64,000 nucleotides of DNA, from the NCBI GenBank assembly GCA_900769875.1, contig CAAGII010000084.1, positions 27,416 through 91,415 of the forward strand. Reading direction: 5' to 3'. This stretch comes from Clostridia bacterium (GTDB lineage Bacteria > Bacillota > Clostridia > Christensenellales > Aristaeellaceae). The number at the start of each line of letters is the position of its first letter. Positions within the stretch are counted from its first letter, which is position 1. Below are positions 59,733 to 64,000 of the stretch, piece after piece. The position numbers were made by a program, and so were the translations under genes. The notes beneath the pieces are model-generated. The model was not told the origin of the DNA. It ran no database searches and worked only from the letters and a program-made list of their open reading frames with translations.

Positions 59733-59807
59733 CGTCATACCTCCATCATGCGCACAGAGGCTGCACCCGCCCATGCATGATGCAGCCCCCGGCTTCGGGT
59801 TATTCGG

Positions 59808-59975
59808 TTACCAACGGCTCTTGTAGCTCGCGCACTGGCTCTCGTCGCAGCGGCCGTTGCAGCAGTCCTGCTTGGGCGCGACCTGAATGTCTGTCAGCGA
59901 GCACATGTTGTCAGTCGCGTGATGCTGGCAGCTCTCGACGGTACAGTGGATGCACTGGTTATTCTTGTGAGCCAT
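59808..59975 (-). CDS. DUF1540 Cys-rich mini-protein
   Basis: This 55-residue protein starts MAHKNNQCIHCTVESCQHH and continues with a CSLTDIQVAP segment, paired cysteines and CASYKSRW at the end. Eight Cys sit in the DUF1540 spacing (C..C....C, C, then C..C). DUF1540 proteins are small, predicted metal-binding and common in spore formers; the function is unknown. AAGGAGG lies 8 nt before the ATG. It lies upstream of gerAA on the same strand. Confidence 0.88.
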   Translation of the reverse strand: MAHKNNQCIHCTVESCQHHATDNMCSLTDIQVAPKQDCCNGRCDESQCASYKSRW

Positions 59976-60121
59976 TGAGAAGCCCTCCTTACGCTTTGTC
60001 GCCGCTCTCGCAAGCGGTGCAGAATCATGATGGCTGTTTTTCGCGCTTGCTAATCATGGCAAAGTATGGTAAAGTGATTGCTGCTTGCGACTTGATTCGC
60101 TATGCAGAAAGGAGTATCCCT

Positions 60122-60598
60122 ATGTTCAAGAGGATACTGACAACCCGTTCCCTTGCCGTGAGCGCCGTAATCGCCGCGCTCTACGCCGCGCTGACGCTGC
60201 TGCTTGCGCCCATCTCGTATGGCAATTTGCAGTGCAGAGTCTCCGAAGCCATGACGCTGCTGCCGCTGCTCACCCCCACGGCGATACCCGGTCTGTTTGT
60301 GGGCTGCGTCATTGCCAACCTGTACACCGGTAGCGTGCTGGACATTGTGTTCGGCTCCCTCGCCACACTGCTGGCTGCCGTCGGGACCTATTGCCTGCGC
60401 AAAAAGCCCGTGCTCGCGGGCGCATGCCCGGTTGTGTTCAACGGCTTGATCGTGGGCGCTGTGCTCAGCTATTCCTACAGCCTGCCGCTGCTTCTGACCA
60501 TGGCGGAGGTTGCCATCGGTGAGGTCGCCGCAGTGCTGCTTGGCTTTGCGCTGATGGCCGCGCTGAAGAAGACAAAGATTGATTTCGACAAGCTTTGA
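60122..60598 (+). CDS. queT: QueT-family queuosine-precursor transporter
   Basis: This 158-residue membrane protein has about five or six helices. The QueT pattern is SAVIAALYAALTLLLAPISYGNLQCRVSEAMTLLPLLTP, FVGCVIANLY, DIVFGSLATLLAA and VVFNGLIVGA. Members are S components of ECF transporters for queuosine precursors. AAAGGAG lies before the ATG at 60122. I find no preQ1 riboswitch upstream. A shared ECF module would be needed from elsewhere. Confidence 0.85.
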   Translation: MFKRILTTRSLAVSAVIAALYAALTLLLAPISYGNLQCRVSEAMTLLPLLTPTAIPGLFVGCVIANLYTGSVLDIVFGSLATLLAAVGTYCLRKKPVLAGACPVVFNGLIVGAVLSYSYSLPLLLTMAEVAIGEVAAVLLGFALMAALKKTKIDFDKL

Positions 60599-60616
60599 TG
60601 CGTTCCGATCCATCAG

Positions 60617-60645
60617 GAGCCGTCCTGTCCATGGGCGGCTCTTTT
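60617..60645 (+). terminator. Terminator after queT
   Basis: GAGCCG and CGGCTC, extended by CC/GG pairs, form a stem followed by TTTT, 16 nt after the queT stop. Confidence 0.75.
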
Positions 60646-60694
60646 GCGTGCTGCGACGGGCGGGAACGTTTTCATAAAATTTTCATTTCAAGTG

Positions 60695-60723
60695 TTTCAT
60701 CTTATGACGGAATGTGATATAAT
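60695..60723 (+). promoter_or_regulatory. Promoter of maf-mreB-mreC
   Basis: A TATAAT with a weak TTTCAT 17 nt upstream lies 35 bp before maf. Confidence 0.55.
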
Positions 60724-60758
60724 GTAGTTTGGATTTTTGTGACCATGGAGGCGTCCTT

Positions 60759-61334
60759 ATGAAGGATGTGGATCTGGTACTTGCCTCAGCCTCTCCCCGC
60801 CGCAGGGAGCTGCTGGCGCTGACGGGCCTCAGGTTTGCGGTAGACGCGCCGGAGGTGGATGAGCACACCGGGCTGGGCGCGAAGGCCGCCGTCACGGAGC
60901 TTGCGCGGCGCAAGGCGCATGCGGCAGCCGCCATGCATCCGGGTGAGATTGTGCTTGCGGCGGACACGCTTGTGGCGCTTGAGGATCAACCGCTCGGCAA
61001 GCCGCGGGACGAGGCGGATGCGTTCCGTATGCTCCGCGCGCTGTCGGGCAGATGGCATCAGGTGTACACAGGCGTCGCCGTGATCGCAGCCGACGGCACA
61101 TTGCACGAGGGGCTTGACATATCCTCCGTTCGCTTTGCCAGCATGACGGAGGACGATATCCGCCGCTACATTGCCACCCGGGAGCCCATGGACAAGGCGG
61201 GCGCCTATGCCCTGCAGGGCATGGCCGGGCTCTGGATTGAGGAGGTTCGCGGCACGCCGTCGGGTGTGATCGGGCTTCCGCTGCCGCTGACGCGTCGTCT
61301 TTTGCAGGAGTGCGGCCTGCACTGTCTGCCCTGA
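60759..61334 (+). CDS. maf: Maf-family nucleotide pyrophosphatase
   Basis: This 191-residue protein has LVLASASPRRRELL at the N-terminus, ADTLVALEDQPLGKP, RMLRALSGRWHQVYTGVAV and the REPMDKAGAYALQG motif. Maf proteins hydrolyse dTTP/UTP or modified nucleotides and are linked to septum formation. GGAGG precedes the ATG at 60759. It forms the conserved maf-mreB-mreC cluster. Confidence 0.95.
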   Translation: MKDVDLVLASASPRRRELLALTGLRFAVDAPEVDEHTGLGAKAAVTELARRKAHAAAAMHPGEIVLAADTLVALEDQPLGKPRDEADAFRMLRALSGRWHQVYTGVAVIAADGTLHEGLDISSVRFASMTEDDIRRYIATREPMDKAGAYALQGMAGLWIEEVRGTPSGVIGLPLPLTRRLLQECGLHCLP

Positions 61335-61381
61335 CCGTCGCTTTCTGTGATTTTGATTTACCTGCCGTAAGGAGTTGTGTT

Positions 61382-62410
61382 ATGGGGGTTTTTGCACCGG
61401 ACCTGGCCTTTGACCTGGGTTCTTCCAACACGCTTGTCTATGCCAAACGCCGTAATGTGGTCATCAGCGAGCCGACGCTGGTCGTCGCCTCATCCTCCAA
61501 CCGCCATATCGTACGCGCCGTGGGCGACGAGGCGCTGAGCCTGCTGGGCCGCACCACCGATACGCTGGTCGCCATCCATCCCGTGAAAAACGGTATTCTG
61601 GACGACTTTGATTCCACCGAGGTGCTCATCCGTTACTTTATCCGCAAGGCCATTGGCGTCAGCCACCTGATTGGCCCCAAGGTGCTGGTGGCTGTACCCA
61701 GCAATATTCCGGCAGTCAGCCGCAAGGCGCTGCAGGAGGCGTTTGTGGTCGCCGGCGCGCGCAAGAACGGCGTGTACCTGGTGGAAAAGCCGCTCTGCGC
61801 CGCGCTGGGCGCCAATCTGCCGGTGGGCGAGCCTATGGGCACCATGGTGGTGGACATCGGCGGCGGCACCACGGACATCGCGGTATTGAGCATGAACGGC
61901 GTGGTCGTCAGCCAATCCGTGCCCGTTGGCGGCAACAGAATGGACGAGGCGATCGTTTCATATTTGAAGAAGAATTCCAGCATGCTCATCGGCATCCGCA
62001 CGGCGGAGCAGGTGAAGATCGATCTTGGCTCCGCGATTCCGCAGAAGAACCTTCGCAGCGTGAAGATTCGCGGACGCGATCTGTACTCTGCCCACGCCAT
62101 GGACGTGGAATTCACCTCGGCGCAGGCATATGAGGCGCTCAAGGAGCCCTGCGCCGCCATTCTCGCAGGCATCAAGTGGGTGCTGGAGCGCACGCCGCCA
62201 GAGCTTGCGCGCGATATCATCCGCGAGGGCATTCACCTGACCGGCGGCGGCGGACAGCTTTTCGGCCTTGAGAAATATATCGGCGATCAGGTAGGCATCC
62301 TCACCCAGCTTTCCTTCAACCCTGCGGAGCGCACCATCTCCGGCCTTGGCACGCTGCTGGATCATGAGGATCTGCTTTCCGCCATCATCCGTAAAAACAG
62401 CAATGACTGA
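61382..62410 (+). CDS. mreB: Rod-shape determining protein MreB
   Basis: This 342-residue actin-like ATPase has FDLGSSNTLVYAK (phosphate-1), NGILDDFDSTEVLIRYFI, VAVPSNIPAVSRKALQEAFVVAGAR, DIGGGTTDIAVLS (phosphate-2), GGNRMDEAIVSYLKK and LTGGGGQLFGLEKYI. It directs lateral cell-wall synthesis with MreC/MreD. AAGGAG lies before the ATG at 61382. Confidence 0.95.
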   Translation: MGVFAPDLAFDLGSSNTLVYAKRRNVVISEPTLVVASSSNRHIVRAVGDEALSLLGRTTDTLVAIHPVKNGILDDFDSTEVLIRYFIRKAIGVSHLIGPKVLVAVPSNIPAVSRKALQEAFVVAGARKNGVYLVEKPLCAALGANLPVGEPMGTMVVDIGGGTTDIAVLSMNGVVVSQSVPVGGNRMDEAIVSYLKKNSSMLIGIRTAEQVKIDLGSAIPQKNLRSVKIRGRDLYSAHAMDVEFTSAQAYEALKEPCAAILAGIKWVLERTPPELARDIIREGIHLTGGGGQLFGLEKYIGDQVGILTQLSFNPAERTISGLGTLLDHEDLLSAIIRKNSND

Positions 62411-62442
62411 ACCATGCTTTGAAAGCGAGGTGAATGCCTCCA

Positions 62443-64000
62443 ATGGCACGCGACAAGCGCCAGACGCCCGACAACAGTGAAGAGCAGCGCATGACGGAGG
62501 ATTATTCCTTCCACGATGATCTGGAGTCCATTATCGCAGACCTTCCGACGGAAGCGCCTTCCCCGTCCGCAGCCTTGCAGGACGATACGCCCGAAGAAAC
62601 CATGACCGATACACCCGAGGAGGCGCTGCGGAAATTCCGTGAGCAGCACGGCTATCATGAGCCTGCCGCAGACGGCGGCTCCGTGCCCGCGCCCCGCCGC
62701 CTCCGCAAGAAATCGGAGGACGACGAGCCCACGAAGAAGCGGCGCTTTCCTTTCTTCCGCAGAAAGAAAAAGCGGAAGGCGGACAATCCAGCCGAGGACG
62801 AGGATCGTCCGCGCGGCATTTTCTCCCGGCTTTCCCAGAAGGCCTTCGACCGCATCCGCACGCTCGTGCTGGTATTGATCACACTCATCTTTCTGGGCAT
62901 GCTGGTGCTCATTGGTCTTTCCAACTTTGTGGACATGAGCCTGCTGAACATCCCCGAATCGGTTGTGGCCCGCGTAATCACGCCCCTGCAGGGCGCGTTT
63001 TCCTGGGCGACGGACTCCATCGCGGGATACCTGCGTCAGGTCAAGCTGGTCACCACGCTCGAGGAAGCCTATACCCAGCTTCGCGAGGAGAACGAGCGCC
63101 TCGTCTATCAGGCCATGATGGCGGAGGAGTATGCCATCCAGCTGTCCCAGTTCGAGGACATCTATGATGAAATCAACGCCAACCGCGCCATGGATCCCGT
63201 CACCGCAACGGTCATCGGCAAATTTGACGGCAACTATTTCTCCACCTTTACCATCAACAAGGGTAAGCGCGACGGTCTGGACACGTTCATGGCCGTGACC
63301 ATATCCGGCGCCCTGATCGGCTATACCGAGGAGGTGCGCGAAACCGAATCGACGGTGCGTACCATCATTGACTCCGAGTCCTCCATCGCGGCGCTCATCC
63401 AGTCCAGCCGCGACCAGGGCGTGGTCAAGGGAACGCTTGGCGTAAACGGCGAGCCGCTCTGCCGCATGTACTATCTGCCCGACGACAACCTGCCCCGCCC
63501 CGGCGACACCGTGGTCACAAGCGGTGTCGGCATGTCCTTCCCCAAGGGCATCCCGATCGGCAAGGTGCGCGAATCCACCCGCGGCATGGATGCCAACAAG
63601 CAGTATGTGGTCATTGAGCCGTCGGTTGATTTCCAGCACATCGAGTATGTGATCGTGTACCGCTACAAGCCGCGCGCGGAAGCGATCGTCGGTCGCGAGA
63701 ACGCGTCCTCCTATATTGGTTATGTGCCGCTGGAGACTGCGCGCCCCTATCCAACGCTTCAGCTTGGATCCTCCGCGTATTTCCTGACCACGTCCACACC
63801 GGCGCCCACGCCGGTCTACCAGTCCTACTCCACGCTGCACCCGGGCGGCGCAGACCCGACGGTCGAGCCTGACGCCACGCCCACGCAGGCGCGCGCCACA
63901 CCTTCGCCCATTCCAAGCCCCTCCCCCCCGCCGGCCGATCAAGGCCCCGCGATCCATCATCAGCGGCCCGCGTTTGGGCCGCCCCCGCCGCCGCCCGCGC
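62443..64000 (+). CDS. mreC: Rod-shape determining protein MreC with long cytoplasmic extension, 3' truncated
   Basis: The frame is open from 62443 to the window end (519 codons). Residues 1 to about 138 are hydrophilic and charged, with a basic block KKRRFPFFRRKKKRK near 98-112. One membrane helix (about 139-161) and a coiled coil (TLEEAYTQLREENERLVY) follow. The MreC beta-domains begin at GKFDGNYFSTFTINKGKRDG and include VTSGVGMSFPKGIPIGKVRE. The end is Thr/Pro-rich (TPAPTPVYQ, TPSPIPSPSPPP). Most MreC proteins have only a short cytoplasmic tail. The last 60 bases are C/G-rich and may contain sequence errors. ATG 62434 is an alternative start. Confidence 0.9.
   Translation, partial: MARDKRQTPDNSEEQRMTEDYSFHDDLESIIADLPTEAPSPSAALQDDTPEETMTDTPEEALRKFREQHGYHEPAADGGSVPAPRRLRKKSEDDEPTKKRRFPFFRRKKKRKADNPAEDEDRPRGIFSRLSQKAFDRIRTLVLVLITLIFLGMLVLIGLSNFVDMSLLNIPESVVARVITPLQGAFSWATDSIAGYLRQVKLVTTLEEAYTQLREENERLVYQAMMAEEYAIQLSQFEDIYDEINANRAMDPVTATVIGKFDGNYFSTFTINKGKRDGLDTFMAVTISGALIGYTEEVRETESTVRTIIDSESSIAALIQSSRDQGVVKGTLGVNGEPLCRMYYLPDDNLPRPGDTVVTSGVGMSFPKGIPIGKVRESTRGMDANKQYVVIEPSVDFQHIEYVIVYRYKPRAEAIVGRENASSYIGYVPLETARPYPTLQLGSSAYFLTTSTPAPTPVYQSYSTLHPGGADPTVEPDATPTQARATPSPIPSPSPPPADQGPAIHHQRPAFGPPPPPPA

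Noticed and set aside
59740..59806. Possible sigma-G promoter or terminator between the DUF1540 gene and gerAA
   Set aside because: A GAATA and a CATCATG are present at near-correct spacing, but the -10 match is too weak, and the GGCTGCA/TGCAGCC hairpin lacks a T tract.
62362..63960. Long open frame (532 codons) on the - strand opposite mreC
   Set aside because: MreC on the + strand has a clear membrane helix, coiled coil and beta-domain motifs; the antisense frame is rich in Gly/Arg/Val with no recognisable domain.
1..64000. CRISPR arrays, insertion sequences, prophage or toxin-antitoxin modules
   Set aside because: I saw no regularly spaced direct repeats, transposase or integrase motifs, phage structural genes or paired small toxin/antitoxin frames.

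Overview
The window (64 kb, GC-rich, roughly 55-60% by eye) looks like a chromosomal segment of an endospore-forming, strictly anaerobic member of the Clostridia, probably a plant-fibre degrader from a gut or rumen. The grounds are a complete spoIIIAA-AH operon, a gerA-type germination operon, an Rnf complex, a T-box leader, Gram-positive style Shine-Dalgarno sites and several pectin-active enzymes. Species cannot be assigned from the sequence alone. I see no insertion sequence, prophage, CRISPR array or rRNA.

Layout. 1-6.8 kb: the 3' part of an FAD-dependent dehydrogenase and a HAD hydrolase (+), facing the spoIIIA operon (-), which is preceded by an L,D-transpeptidase that may share its transcript. 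6.9-12.7 kb: tRNA-Lys(CTT), an ASRT-like small-molecule-binding protein (-), and a divergent + strand operon for rhamnogalacturonan-I fragments (GH105, an SGNH esterase with SLH-like repeats, a GH112 phosphorylase). 12.8-17.5 kb: an rnfCDEAB operon (-) with no rnfG. 17.7-24.6 kb: dxs-tlyA-GNAT-nadK-argR-recN (-). 24.6-33.4 kb: cell-wall and housekeeping genes (ddl, a membrane-fused murF, an alpha/beta hydrolase, a GNAT, a PfkB kinase, an MBL hydrolase, whiA, rapZ, murB), with yvcK missing between rapZ and whiA.

33.5-38.3 kb: a CotH-kinase/lamin-tail surface protein, a DUF4956 membrane protein and a VTC-domain protein (-), probably one transcript. This is the best candidate here for a poorly described system. 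38.4-40.4 kb: recO, an XRE regulator and a zinc-ribbon protein. 40.5-52.6 kb: an (alpha/alpha)6 glycosidase (+), then a 10-kb - strand operon: a sugar-binding protein, two ABC permeases, a GH95, a Gfo/Idh oxidoreductase, a GH140-like (DUF4038) enzyme and a GH43-GH28 fusion. None of these enzymes has a signal peptide. The locus therefore appears to import complex pectin oligosaccharides, possibly RG-II-type, and take them apart in the cytoplasm.

52.6-56.1 kb: a tyrosine-type T-box leader controlling an aminotransferase and tyrS, followed by a YigZ-family gene. 56.2-60.6 kb: gerAA-AB-AC (-), a DUF1540 mini-protein (-) and a QueT-like transporter (+). 60.7-64.0 kb: maf-mreB-mreC (+). MreC has an unusual cytoplasmic extension of about 138 residues and runs off the end of the window.
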